Assembly: GCF_030811475.1 (NCBI RefSeq)
Contig: NZ_JAUSQV010000001.1
Span: forward strand, 1,697,501 to 1,761,500
DNA: 64,000 bases
DNA from: Nakamurella flavida
GTDB lineage: Bacteria; Actinomycetota; Actinomycetes; Mycobacteriales; Nakamurellaceae
Direction: 5' to 3'
Below the pieces are notes generated by a model. The model was given only the letters and a program-made list of their open reading frames with translations, made no database searches and was not told the DNA's origin. The position numbers were made by a program, and so were the translations under genes. Of the stretch, positions 11,495 to 20,037 are shown in pieces (the stretch's first letter is position 1; each line of letters opens with the position of its first letter).

Positions 11495-12829
11495 CTACAC
11501 GGTGGGTGCGATCTTGGTCAATCCACGGACGACACGGTCGGCCCAGTCACCGTCGCGGTTGTCGTACAGACCCGCGAGCAGCTTGAGGACCAGGTACATG
11601 AGGTGTTTGCGGGGCAGGCCGAGCCGGGTGGCGGCCTGCATGATCTTCGGGTGGCCGATCAGGGTGGAGAACACCCCGCCCAACCGGTAGTAGGAACCCA
11701 GGTGATCGGTCATCGCGGTGGCGTAACCGTGCAGGGCCGCCTCGCGGCTGATCCCCTCCGGCCGGCCGAGCGCCTGGAGCACCGAATCAGCGGCCAGGGC
11801 GGCGGACTCCATCGCGTAGGCGATGCCCTCGCCGTTGAACGGATTGACCGCCCCACCGGAATCACCGATGAGCAGCAGTCCGTCGGCGTAGTGCGGGGTG
11901 CGGTTGAAGCCCATCGGCAGTGCGGCTCCCCCGATGCCGCCGATGGCGTTCTCCTCGCGCAGCCCCCACTCCTCCGGGGTGCCGTCGAGCCAGGTCTTCA
12001 GCAGGGCGCGGTAGTCGGTCTTGCCGAACGCCGACGAGGAGTTCAGCATGCCCAGCCCGACGTTGACCGTGCCGTCGCCCAGGCCGAAGATCCAGCCGTA
12101 ACCCGGCAGGAGCTTCGGCGACCGCGCGTTGCTGCGGTCCCAGAGCTCCAGGTGCGATTCCAGGTAGTCGTCGTGCGTGCGAGGGCTGGTGTAGTAGCGC
12201 CGGACGGCCACCCCGAGCGGACGGTCGTCGCGCTTGGCGATGCCCATGCCCAGGGCGACCCGGGCGGACACCCCGTCGGCCGCGATGACCAGCGGGGCGT
12301 GGAAGGTCATCTCCCGCTTGGCGCCCTTGCCGGACCGGCCGGCGTTGTCGGCCACCTCGTCGGCGTCCCGGACGGTGGCGGTGACCCCGGTGATGCGGCC
12401 GGTGGCCTCGTCCCGGATCGGGCCGGAGACGGTGGTGCCGGTGTGCAACCGGGCGCCGGCCTTGACGGCCAGTTCGGCGAGCATGCCGTCGAAGTCGCGA
12501 CGGGTGCGGACCAGCCCGAAATCGGGATAGTCCTGCAGGGTGGGCCAGTCGAGCTCGACCGAGCGACCGGCACCGACGACCCGCAGGCCCTTGTTCTTCA
12601 TCCAGTCCGGGCCGGAGACGTCGATGCCCAGGGCCAGCACCTGCTTCACGCCGCGCGGGGTGATGCCGTCGCCGCAGACCTTCTCGCGCGGGAACACCGA
12701 CTTCTCCAGCAGCAGGACGTCGACGCCGCTGCGGGCCAGGTACGTGGCCACCGTGGAGCCCGCGGGACCGGCACCGACGACGATCACGTCGGCGGTGGTG
12801 TCCGAGGGGTGGAGCTGGTGCACGGTCAT
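11495..12829 (-). CDS. menJ: Geranylgeranyl reductase family FAD oxidoreductase, menaquinone reductase (MenJ)-like
   Basis: The protein has an N-terminal FAD-binding fold (VIVVGAGPAGSTVATYLARSG, about residues 15-35), then EKSVFPREKVCGDGITPRG, and a second FAD contact GDSGGAVNPFNGEGIAYAME near residue 305. This is the geranylgeranyl reductase family. In mycobacteria its member MenJ saturates one isoprene unit of menaquinone; the position between menG and nuoA fits that substrate, but the specificity is inference. I place the start at ATG 12829 (444 residues), preceded by GAGAGGACGAG; an in-frame GTG at 12844 has no ribosome site. It heads the nuo transcript. Confidence 0.85.
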   Translation of the reverse strand: MTVHQLHPSDTTADVIVVGAGPAGSTVATYLARSGVDVLLLEKSVFPREKVCGDGITPRGVKQVLALGIDVSGPDWMKNKGLRVVGAGRSVELDWPTLQDYPDFGLVRTRRDFDGMLAELAVKAGARLHTGTTVSGPIRDEATGRITGVTATVRDADEVADNAGRSGKGAKREMTFHAPLVIAADGVSARVALGMGIAKRDDRPLGVAVRRYYTSPRTHDDYLESHLELWDRSNARSPKLLPGYGWIFGLGDGTVNVGLGMLNSSSAFGKTDYRALLKTWLDGTPEEWGLREENAIGGIGGAALPMGFNRTPHYADGLLLIGDSGGAVNPFNGEGIAYAMESAALAADSVLQALGRPEGISREAALHGYATAMTDHLGSYYRLGGVFSTLIGHPKIMQAATRLGLPRKHLMYLVLKLLAGLYDNRDGDWADRVVRGLTKIAPTV

Positions 12830-12905
12830 CTCGTCCTCTCGCACCGCCCGCTGGCGAGAGGGATGTGGCGGCGGCCATCCCCCGTGTCGGGCTCCGTGAA
12901 CGAGC

Positions 12906-12923
12906 TTGTGAAACCGTTCACGA
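12906..12923 (-). promoter_or_regulatory. Rex-like operator upstream of menJ-nuo
   Basis: TTGTGAA-ACCG-TTCACGA matches the Rex consensus TTGTGAA-N4-TTCACAA at 13 of 14 fixed positions. Rex is a repressor that senses the NADH/NAD ratio and controls respiratory genes in streptomycetes. The site sits about 8-25 nt downstream of the predicted start of transcription, where binding would block the polymerase. A further GTGAAC half-site at 12896-12901 pairs with the same right arm. Rex itself is not in the window. Confidence 0.55.
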
Positions 12924-12937
12924 AGTGGTGCTCGCCC

Positions 12938-12966
12938 AGTGTAGGACGCGGGACCGACGGTGCCAC
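12938..12966 (-). promoter_or_regulatory. Predicted promoter of the menJ-nuo operon
   Basis: On the minus strand GTGGCA (12961-12966) and TACACT (12938-12943) are separated by 17 nt, matching -35 and -10 consensus at 4 of 6 positions each. Transcription would begin near 12931, about 100 nt before the menJ-like ATG and directly in front of the Rex-like site. There is no experimental support. Confidence 0.45.
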
Positions 12967-13027
12967 CCGGTAGGGGTCCCGGGCGTGGTGACGATCGGGT
13001 GAACGGCCCCCGCGGACCGTGGCCGGA

Positions 13028-13714
13028 TCAGCTGCGGACGGCGTGGTGCAGGGCGACGACCCCGAACGTGAGGTTCCGCCAGGCGACCTCGCCCCAGCCG
13101 GCCGTGGTCATCAACCGGGCCAGGCCGGCCTGGTCCGGCCAGGCGTCGATGGTCTCCTGCAGGTACAGGTAGGCCTCGGCGTTGGAGGAGACCCGACGGG
13201 CCAGCCGCGGCAGGACGTGGTGCAGGTACCAGCGGTAGACCGCGGCCACCGGGGCCGGGCGGGCGTGGGAGAACTCGCAGACCAGGAGTTGCCCACCGGG
13301 CCGGGTGACCCGGGCGAACTCGGCCAACGCCGCCGGCACGTCCACCACGTTGCGCAGGCCGAAGGAGATCGTCACCGCGTCGAACGCCCCGTCGGCGAAC
13401 GGGAGTCGCAGGGCGTCACCGGCCACCCGGGGGATCTGCAGGTGCCGGGAGGCGCGCAACATGCCGAGCGAGAAGTCGCTGGCCACGCACCAGGCGCCGG
13501 TCTGGGTGAGGGCCTGCGTGGACACCGCCGTACCCGCCGCCACGTCGAGCACCCGCTGGCCGGGGGTCAGGCCCAGCGCCCGCACGCTCAACCGCCGCCA
13601 GCGCCGGTCCTGCCCGAACGACAGCAGGGTGTTGGTGCGGTCGTACCGCTCCGCCACCGCGTCGAACATCGCGGCAACCTGCTGCGGCTGCTTCTCCAGA
13701 CCCGCCCTACCCAT
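13028..13714 (-). CDS. menG: Demethylmenaquinone methyltransferase (UbiE/MenG)
   Basis: MenG adds the C-methyl group in the last common step of menaquinone synthesis, using S-adenosylmethionine. The start [25 protein letters not shown] is the typical family N-terminus; the SAM motif VLDVAAGTA is at residues 55-63 and SFGLRNVVD is the family signature near residue 117. ATG 13714 is preferred over GTG 13720 because GGGGAG lies 6 nt before it. At 228 residues it is full length. The gene ends 84 nt before the predicted menJ-nuo promoter. Confidence 0.93.
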   Translation of the reverse strand: MGRAGLEKQPQQVAAMFDAVAERYDRTNTLLSFGQDRRWRRLSVRALGLTPGQRVLDVAAGTAVSTQALTQTGAWCVASDFSLGMLRASRHLQIPRVAGDALRLPFADGAFDAVTISFGLRNVVDVPAALAEFARVTRPGGQLLVCEFSHARPAPVAAVYRWYLHHVLPRLARRVSSNAEAYLYLQETIDAWPDQAGLARLMTTAGWGEVAWRNLTFGVVALHHAVRS

Positions 13715-13870
13715 GACCACTCCCCTGCGCCGATCGTGCCCGGTCAGCCTACCCAGGCCGGAACACGGGCCGGCCCGAGCGGAACGTGCGGCTGAGCGCC
13801 GGCGGCGGCGGCGGCAGGACGGGCACCCAGCCGGCCGCCGTGACGGAGCAGGCCGTGACGGAGCAGAGGG

Positions 13871-14386
13871 TCACCAGAGCGGGCGCCCGGACCGCCGGCG
13901 GAACAGCCAGACGGTCGGGCCGGCGACGGCCACCGTGCCCAGGAGCGTGAACACCAGGGGCAGCGTGCCGACGGCAGCGGTCCGCCCGGCCACCCGGACC
14001 ACGGTCGGATCCTGGGTGGAGTACTCGACGAGGAACTGCTGCCCGACGGAGAGGAGCCCCGGGTACAGGACACCCGTGGTGGGCCGCACGGTCAGCCCGC
14101 CACCCTCGACGAACTCGATCCCGGTGCGCAACGGCGAGACCGACAGCACCGTGGCGGTCGCCGTCCCGGGGTTCCGGTCGATCGCCGCGTCGTCCAGGCG
14201 CATGCCGACCCCCAGGGCCACCACCATCACGACGACCGCGACACCGAGCAGTGCGACCACCCGGGCGGCCCACGACCAGGCCGGGCGGACGGGTCGGTCC
14301 CGCCGGGGCCGAGCCGCGGCATCCGCTCCGGGCGGACCGTCCGGGGTCGCCGCACCTGCGGGCGGGGACGTCCTCGGAGCCGACAC
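13871..14386 (-). CDS. DUF3592-type membrane protein
   Basis: This 171-residue protein has a Pro/Ala-rich cytoplasmic start, a hydrophobic helix at about 39-61, an extracytoplasmic part with RPTTGVLYPGLLSVGQQFLV (about 100-119), and a second helix at about 138-160. The layout matches DUF3592, a family of unknown function common in actinobacteria. The GTG start has no ribosome site but has a -10 element 6 nt away, pointing to a leaderless message. It lies 156 nt before menG and divergent from the old yellow enzyme gene. Confidence 0.7.
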   Translation of the reverse strand: MSAPRTSPPAGAATPDGPPGADAAARPRRDRPVRPAWSWAARVVALLGVAVVVMVVALGVGMRLDDAAIDRNPGTATATVLSVSPLRTGIEFVEGGGLTVRPTTGVLYPGLLSVGQQFLVEYSTQDPTVVRVAGRTAAVGTLPLVFTLLGTVAVAGPTVWLFRRRSGRPLW

Positions 14387-14392
14387 CCGTCC

Positions 14393-14398
14393 AGTCTA
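14393..14398 (-). promoter_or_regulatory. -10 element, leaderless DUF3592 gene
   Basis: TAGACT on the minus strand ends 6 nt before the GTG at 14386, so transcription should begin at or next to the start codon. No clear -35 hexamer was found. Confidence 0.4.
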
Positions 14399-14554
14399 GG
14401 AAGGTCCCGTCCGACCCCGCGATCACGAGCTGTGGCCGCCACCACGGTCCGGATCCGGAATACCGCCACGAGCCGTACCGCTGTGACCGACGACCGGCGC
14501 TCCCTGCGGGCGCCCATCCCCCAGCCCCTGTCGCCTCTCCGTTTGGACGTCCCC

Positions 14555-15628
14555 GTGGATCTGTTCTCCCCCGTCACCCTCGGCTCCCTGGAGCTGCGCA
14601 ACAAGGTCGCGATGGCCCCCCTGACCCGGATGCGCTCCAGCGTGGACGGCGTCCCGGGCGAGCTCGTCGCCGACTACTACGCCCAGCGCGCCGGCCTCGG
14701 CCTGATCGTCACCGAGGGCACCTACCCCAGCGCGGAATCGCGGGGGTATCCGGGCCAGCCCGGCATCGTCACGCCGGAGCAGGCCGCCGGGTGGGCCCGC
14801 GTGGCGGACGCCGTGCACGAGCGTGGCGGCGTCGTCGTCATGCAGGTGATGAGTGCCGGACGGGTGTCGCACACCGACGTCACCGGGACCGATCGCATCG
14901 TGGCCCCGAGCGCGATCGCCATCGACGGCGAGGTGCACACCCCGGCCGGCAAGGCTCCGTACCCGGTGCCGCACGCCCTGACCACCGCCGAGCTCGACAC
15001 CGTCAAGCAGGAGTTCGTGGACGCCGCCCGGCGTGCGGTGGACGCCGGCCTCGACGGGGTGGAGGTGCACGGTGCCAACGGGTACCTGCTGCACGAGTTC
15101 CTGTCCCCGGCGTCCAACCAGCGCACCGACGGGTACGGCGGCAGCCCCGCCGAGCGCGCCCGGTTCGTGCTGGAGGTCACCACGGCGGTGGCCGCCGAGA
15201 TCGGCGCGGGACGCGTGGGGATCCGCCTGTCCCCCGCGCACAACATCCAGGACGTCGCGGAGACCGACACCGCCGATGTCACGGCGACCTACGGGGCGCT
15301 CGTCGACGGCCTGGCCCCGCTGGGCCTGGCCTACCTGAGCATCCTGCACAAGGACCCGGCATCCGAGCTGGTCCGCGAGCTGGCCACCCGCTTCGGGGGC
15401 CCGGTGATGATGAACACCGGCTTCGCCGAGATGACCACGCGCGAGGAGGCCCACCACCTCATCGACTCCGACCTGGCCGACGTGGTCGCCGTCGGCCGTC
15501 CGGTCATCGCCAACGCCGATCTCGTCGAGCGCTGGGCCGGCGGCCACCCGGAGAACGACCCGAACCCGGACACCTTCTACGGCGGCGGCGCCGAGGGCTA
15601 CACCGACTACCCGCGCCTGTCCGCCTGA
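14555..15628 (+). CDS. Old yellow enzyme family alkene reductase (NemA-like)
   Basis: The chain folds as an FMN-bound TIM barrel that reduces activated C=C bonds with NAD(P)H. Support comes from the N-terminus DLFSPVTLGSLELRNKVAMA, the substrate-binding pair H172/N175 in EVHGANGYLLHEF, and SNQRTDGYGGS that follows. The frame is open from 14432, but the extra 41 residues are unlike the family; the GTG at 14555 gives 357 residues, the normal length, with a weak GGA 7 nt upstream. The physiological substrate is unknown. A second family member lies at 55175. Confidence 0.85.
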   Translation: MDLFSPVTLGSLELRNKVAMAPLTRMRSSVDGVPGELVADYYAQRAGLGLIVTEGTYPSAESRGYPGQPGIVTPEQAAGWARVADAVHERGGVVVMQVMSAGRVSHTDVTGTDRIVAPSAIAIDGEVHTPAGKAPYPVPHALTTAELDTVKQEFVDAARRAVDAGLDGVEVHGANGYLLHEFLSPASNQRTDGYGGSPAERARFVLEVTTAVAAEIGAGRVGIRLSPAHNIQDVAETDTADVTATYGALVDGLAPLGLAYLSILHKDPASELVRELATRFGGPVMMNTGFAEMTTREEAHHLIDSDLADVVAVGRPVIANADLVERWAGGHPENDPNPDTFYGGGAEGYTDYPRLSA

Positions 15629-15660
15629 TCCCACCCGCCCGGACCTCCGGCGGCTACCGT

Positions 15661-15690
15661 CCTGTCGACCCCGTCCGCGGGGTCGACAGG
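15661..15690 (+). promoter_or_regulatory. Perfect 13-bp hairpin masking the ribosome site of the HemK-like gene
   Basis: Bases 15661-15673 pair perfectly with 15678-15690, leaving a four-base loop TCCG. The last three bases of the right arm (AGG, 15688-15690) are the first half of the AGGAGG ribosome site for the gene starting at 15699. It begins 32 nt after the stop of the preceding gene and has no T run, so it could also be a terminator; the overlap with the ribosome site favours translational control. Confidence 0.6.
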
Positions 15691-15698
15691 AGGACGTG

Positions 15699-16490
15699 AT
15701 GGACGATCACGGGATGCAGGTGGACGCGGCTGTCGTCGCGACCCTGCGTCGGGCCGGCTGCGTGTTCGCCGAGGACGAGGCCGCCCTGCTGGTCGCGGAG
15801 GCGACCTCGGACGGGCAGCTGACGGAGTGGGTGGCGCGCCGGGTCGACGGCGAACCGCTGGAGTGCATCCTGGGGTGGACCGCCTTCTGCGGGATGCGGA
15901 TCGCCGTCACCGCCGGGGTTTTCGTCCCCCGCCGGCGCACCGAGTTCCTCGTCGAGCGGGCCGTCGCCCTCGTGGGCCCGGGTGCGGCGGTGGTCGATCT
16001 GTGCTGCGGGTCGGGTGCCGTCGCGGCCGGGATCGCCCGGCAGGTCGAGAGTCTCGTCCTGTTCGCCGTCGACCTGGACCCGACTGCGATCGCCTGCGCG
16101 GAACGCAATCTCGCCGGGATCGGTACCGCACTGCTCGGTGACCTCGACGACCCGCTGCCCCGTGACCTGCTCGGCCGGGTCGACGTGATCGTGGCGAACG
16201 CCCCCTACGTGCCGACCGGGGCGATCGCGTCGATGCCGCCGGAGGCCCGGGATCACGAGGCCCGGATCGCCCTGGACGGCGGGTCCGACGGCGTGGACGT
16301 GCACCGCCGGGTCGCCGCCCTGGCCCCCCGGTGGCTGATCCCGGGGGGGTATCTGCTCGTCGAGACCAGCGACCGGCAGGCCGATCTCACCGTGCAGGCC
16401 TGCGTGGCGGCGGGCCTGACCGCAGTCGTGGGGCGATCCGATGACATCGGCGCCACCGTGGTGATCGCCCGAGCCCGGCTGCAGTCCTGA
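15699..16490 (+). CDS. HemK-like protein N5-glutamine methyltransferase, divergent
   Basis: This 263-residue SAM-dependent methyltransferase has the SAM loop VVDLCCGSGAVA at about 98-109 and the acidic VDLDP at 125-129. At the catalytic site the family has NPPY; here residues 167-170 read NAPY, as in a subgroup annotated as putative glutamine methyltransferases. PrmC/HemK proteins modify the GGQ glutamine of release factors; whether this one does is unclear, and the true prmC is probably elsewhere. ATG 15699 is chosen because AGGAGG lies 5 nt before it; a GTG stands at 15696. Confidence 0.75.
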   Translation: MDDHGMQVDAAVVATLRRAGCVFAEDEAALLVAEATSDGQLTEWVARRVDGEPLECILGWTAFCGMRIAVTAGVFVPRRRTEFLVERAVALVGPGAAVVDLCCGSGAVAAGIARQVESLVLFAVDLDPTAIACAERNLAGIGTALLGDLDDPLPRDLLGRVDVIVANAPYVPTGAIASMPPEARDHEARIALDGGSDGVDVHRRVAALAPRWLIPGGYLLVETSDRQADLTVQACVAAGLTAVVGRSDDIGATVVIARARLQS

Positions 16491-16513
16491 GGTCCGCCCC
16501 ACCGGGGCGGACC
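16491..16513 (+). terminator. Hairpin terminator after the HemK-like gene
   Basis: A perfect 10-bp stem GGTCCGCCCC/GGGGCGGACC with loop ACC starts on the base after the TGA. No T run follows, as is common in GC-rich actinobacteria. Confidence 0.55.
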
Positions 16514-16731
16514 GGTACGGATCAGGCGGGTGTGACGGTCGACGGCCGGCCCGCCTCGGGGTTGCGACCCGTCGACACCGGGTCTAGCGTCCGAAACGGT
16601 CATGAGTCCCGGCGTCAAACCCTGGTTTGCCGGGCGGCAACCCCGTTCGACGTGTGGGGGTGCTCCAGGTGACGACCCGGTCCGACAACCGCCGGACAAG
16701 CACATCGCTCCGCGCACCCCGGAGGTGTCCC

Positions 16732-18072
16732 GTGGTCCTCCCCCACGCCCCCATCCGAACCCCCCCGTCCACGGACTCGTCCTGGAGCCGACGTCGGTTC
16801 CTGCAGACCGGGTCCGGCCTCGCCGCCGCCGGCCTCCTCGCGGCCTGCGGCTCGAACACCGGGCGCGAGGGCGCCACGACCGTCGCCGCCGCGGGATCGG
16901 GCACGGGGGCGGCCACGAAGCCCACGCTGTCGCAGTGGTACCACCAGTACGGCGAGGCCGGGACGCAGCAGGCGGTCGAGCGGTACGCCGCCGCCTACCC
17001 CGATGCCACCGTGTCGGTGCAGTGGTCCCCCGGCGACTACGACAAGAAGGTCGCCGCGGCGCTGCTCACCGACTCCGGCCCGGACGTCTTCGAGGCGGGG
17101 AACGGGCCGTCCATCGACCAGATCCAGAGCGGTCAGGTCGTCGAGCTGACCGGCATCCTCGGCGACGCGGCGGGCGACTTCACCCCGTCGCTCATCGAGC
17201 GGATGACCTGGCAGGGCAAGCTGTACGGGGTCCCGCAGGTGATCGACATGCAGTTGCTGGTCTACCGCAAGAGCCTGCTGGAGGCGGCCGGGCTGCAGCC
17301 GCCCACGACCTTCGACGAGCTCGAGGCGGCCGCGGCCGCACTGACCACCGCCGACGTCAAGGGCCTGTTCGTCGGGAACGACGGTGGCGCCGGGGTACTG
17401 CCCGGGCCGGTGATGTGGTCGGTCGGCGCGGACTACCTGACCGCGGACAACCAGATCGGGTTCACCGACCCACTGGTCGCCGAGGCCCTGGGCCGGTTGC
17501 ACGGCCTGTTCACCAGCGGCTCGCTGCTGCTCGGCGCCCCCGCCGACTGGTCCGATCCGTCCGCCCTCGTCGACGGGCTCACCGCCATGCAGTGGACCGG
17601 GCTGTGGACCCTTCCGGCACTGCAGGAGGGCCTGGGTGACGATTTCGGGGTGCTGCCCTGGCCCGCCTACAGCGCGACCGTGGGCGCCGGTTCGGTGCCG
17701 ATCGGCGCCTACGGGTCGGCGGTCAGCGCGAAGTCGACGAACCCGGACGCGGCCAAGGCCTTCGTGAAGTACCTCTGGGTGGACCGGACCGAGGACCAGA
17801 TCGACTGGGCGCAGAGCTACGGCTTCCACATCCCGGCCCGCACCAGCCTGGCCGACCAGGCCGAGGGCCTCAAGAGCGGCCCGGCCGCCGACGCGGTCAC
17901 CCTGGTCGAGCAGAACGGTCATGCCCAGACCCCGCTGCTGTGGACCCCGGCCAGCGGCACCGCCCTGAGCGATGCCGTCACCCGGATCATCAAGGACGGC
18001 TCCGATCCGGCCGCGGAGATGGCGACCGTCGCCCAGACGGTCCAGGCCGAACTCGACCGGGTCGCCGGGTGA
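16732..18072 (+). CDS. ABC importer substrate-binding lipoprotein (carbohydrate type)
   Basis: The protein carries a Tat-type signal (SRRRFLQTGSGLAAAGLLAAC, about residues 20-40, given here as SRRRF then LAAC) ending in a lipobox cysteine, so it is probably exported folded and anchored on the outer face of the membrane. The mature part resembles family 1 solute-binding proteins for oligosaccharides or glycerol-phosphate. GTG 16732 is preferred because GGAGG stands 6 nt upstream. The two permeases follow with GTGA overlaps. The ligand cannot be read from sequence; no sugar hydrolase or regulator is adjacent. Confidence 0.9.
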   Translation: MVLPHAPIRTPPSTDSSWSRRRFLQTGSGLAAAGLLAACGSNTGREGATTVAAAGSGTGAATKPTLSQWYHQYGEAGTQQAVERYAAAYPDATVSVQWSPGDYDKKVAAALLTDSGPDVFEAGNGPSIDQIQSGQVVELTGILGDAAGDFTPSLIERMTWQGKLYGVPQVIDMQLLVYRKSLLEAAGLQPPTTFDELEAAAAALTTADVKGLFVGNDGGAGVLPGPVMWSVGADYLTADNQIGFTDPLVAEALGRLHGLFTSGSLLLGAPADWSDPSALVDGLTAMQWTGLWTLPALQEGLGDDFGVLPWPAYSATVGAGSVPIGAYGSAVSAKSTNPDAAKAFVKYLWVDRTEDQIDWAQSYGFHIPARTSLADQAEGLKSGPAADAVTLVEQNGHAQTPLLWTPASGTALSDAVTRIIKDGSDPAAEMATVAQTVQAELDRVAG

Positions 18073-19085
18073 CCCTGCCCGGCGGGCCGGCACCGACCAC
18101 GGCCTCCGCGGTGACCGCGGCGCCGGAGCCCCGGGCGGCGGCGCGACCGGGCCTGCGGCGTCGCCTGGCCGGCGATCAGAACCGCACGCTGTGGTTCTGG
18201 GCCTTCGTGGGCCCGTTCTTCCTCGGCCTGCTGGTGTTCGTCTACGTCCCGATGGGCTGGAGCATCTGGCTCAGCTTCTACGAGGCGCGGAACACGGTGA
18301 CCCCCACCGTGTTCGTGGGGCTGGACAACTACCGGGACATGCTGACCGACCCGGCGTTCCTGTCCAGCCTCGGGACGTTCGTGGTCTTCGCCGCGTTCAT
18401 CGTGCCGCTGACCTTGGCGGTGTCGCTGGGCCTCGCGCTGATGCTGAACCGGGTCGGAGTGCTGCGCACCTTCTTCCGCTCGGTGTACTTCCTGCCCACC
18501 GCGTGCTCCTACGTCGTGGGGGCGCTGATCTGGAAGCTCTCCATCTTCAACGGAGTGCGCTTCGGCCTGGCCAACACGCTGATGCGCGCCGTGGGCATCG
18601 AGCCGGTGGCCTGGCTCTCGGTGACCCAACCTCCCTGGTACTGGCTGGTCATCGTCTCCCTGCGGCTGTGGCTGCAGGTCGGGTTCTTCATGATCCTCTT
18701 CCTGGCCGGGCTGCAGCGGATCCCGCCCGTGCTGTACGAGGCGGCCGCGGTCGACGGTGCGAAACCGGGCTGGCAGACGTTCCGGTACATCACCTTCCCG
18801 CAGTTGCGGGCCACCTCGGTGGCCATCCTGGTGCTGCTGCTCATCAACGCGTTCCAGGCGTTCGACGAGTTCTACAACCTGCTGGCGAACGCCGGCGCCT
18901 CGGGCGGCGGCGGGTATCCGCCCTACGCCCGGCCGCCGCTGGTCTACCTGTACTACATCGCGCTGGGCAACCAGCAGGACTTCGGGCACGGCAGCGCGGG
19001 GGCGGTCATCCTGGCCGCCCTCATCGCCGTGGTCACCGTGCTGCAGGCCAAGTTCCTCGGCTTCGGTCGGCGGGGGGACCAGTGA
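18069..19085 (+). CDS. ABC importer permease, MalF/UgpA type
   Basis: This 338-residue protein has six predicted membrane helices and the EAA loop YEAAAVDGAKPGWQTFRYIT near residues 222-241, which contacts the ATPase. The GTG overlaps the stop of the binding-protein gene (GTGA), so translation is coupled. It pairs with the MalG-type permease downstream. Confidence 0.92.
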   Translation: MTLPGGPAPTTASAVTAAPEPRAAARPGLRRRLAGDQNRTLWFWAFVGPFFLGLLVFVYVPMGWSIWLSFYEARNTVTPTVFVGLDNYRDMLTDPAFLSSLGTFVVFAAFIVPLTLAVSLGLALMLNRVGVLRTFFRSVYFLPTACSYVVGALIWKLSIFNGVRFGLANTLMRAVGIEPVAWLSVTQPPWYWLVIVSLRLWLQVGFFMILFLAGLQRIPPVLYEAAAVDGAKPGWQTFRYITFPQLRATSVAILVLLLINAFQAFDEFYNLLANAGASGGGGYPPYARPPLVYLYYIALGNQQDFGHGSAGAVILAALIAVVTVLQAKFLGFGRRGDQ

Positions 19086-19990
19086 GCACGCCCCTGCCCG
19101 CGAGCGCACCGGCTCCGACCGCGACCCGGGTGCCGCGACACCCCGGGGCGGGCCCGCGCGGCCGGGCCGAGCGGGTCGGCGCGGCCCTGCGCCTGATCAC
19201 CCTGTCCGCGGGTGCCGTGCTGTTCCTCGTGCCGTTCTACCTGCTGGTGCGCAACGGCCTGTCGACCAACCGCGACATCACCGCGCCGGGGTGGACCTTC
19301 TTCCCGACCACGCTGCACTTCGAGAACATCTCCACCCTCTTCGCCGACCCGGCGGTGCCCATGCTGCGCAGCATGGTCAACTCGCTGGTCATCTCCACCG
19401 TGCAGACCCTGGGCACGCTGGTGGTGTCGGCGTTGGCCGGGTACGGGCTGGCCCGGATCCCCTACCGGTACGCCAATGTCGTCTTCGGGCTCATCCTGGC
19501 CACCCTGCTCATCCCGGCCGCGGTCACCTTCGTGCCGACCTTCGTGCTGGTCTCCACCCTGGGCTGGGTGTCCGACCTGCAGGGGCTGATCATCCCCGGC
19601 CTGTTCCAGGCGCTGGCGACATTCCTGTTCCGCCAGTGGTTCCTGAACTTCCCGCAGGACCTGGAGGACGCCGGTCGGGTCGACGGCCTGGGCTACTTCG
19701 GGGTGTTCCGCCGCATCGTGGTCCCCAACTCCGCGGCGTTCATCGCCGCGATCGGCACCATCACCTTCATCGGCAGCTGGAACGCGTTCCTCTGGCCGCT
19801 GGTCATCGCGCAGGACTCCGACTCCTGGACGGTGCAGGTCGCGGTGTCGACCTTCCTCACCGCGCAGACGGTCAACCTGTCCCAGCTGTTCGTCGCCGCG
19901 CTGTTCTCCATCCTGCCCATGCTGCTGGTGTTCCTGGGCCTGCAGCGGTTCATCGTGCAGGGCGTGCAGAGCACGGGGTCGACCGGCTGA
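19082..19990 (+). CDS. ABC importer permease, MalG/UgpE type
   Basis: This 302-residue protein has about six helices and the EAA loop EDAGRVDGLGYFGVFRRIV near residues 196-214. The GTG overlaps the upstream permease stop; GGGGGGA lies just before it. No ATP-binding subunit follows, which is usual for actinobacterial sugar importers that share one MsiK-type ATPase encoded elsewhere. Confidence 0.92.
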   Translation: MSTPLPASAPAPTATRVPRHPGAGPRGRAERVGAALRLITLSAGAVLFLVPFYLLVRNGLSTNRDITAPGWTFFPTTLHFENISTLFADPAVPMLRSMVNSLVISTVQTLGTLVVSALAGYGLARIPYRYANVVFGLILATLLIPAAVTFVPTFVLVSTLGWVSDLQGLIIPGLFQALATFLFRQWFLNFPQDLEDAGRVDGLGYFGVFRRIVVPNSAAFIAAIGTITFIGSWNAFLWPLVIAQDSDSWTVQVAVSTFLTAQTVNLSQLFVAALFSILPMLLVFLGLQRFIVQGVQSTGSTG

Positions 19991-20004
19991 TCCTCCGGCG
20001 GCTC

Positions 20005-20037
20005 AGCGGTCAGCCGGCGGCGGAGCGGTCAGCCGGC
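20005..20037. repeat. 14-bp direct repeat between converging genes
   Basis: AGCGGTCAGCCGGC occurs at 20005-20018 and again at 20024-20037, 19 bp apart. The second copy covers the stop codon of the flavin monooxygenase gene. It looks like a small local duplication; no function is evident. Confidence 0.6.
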
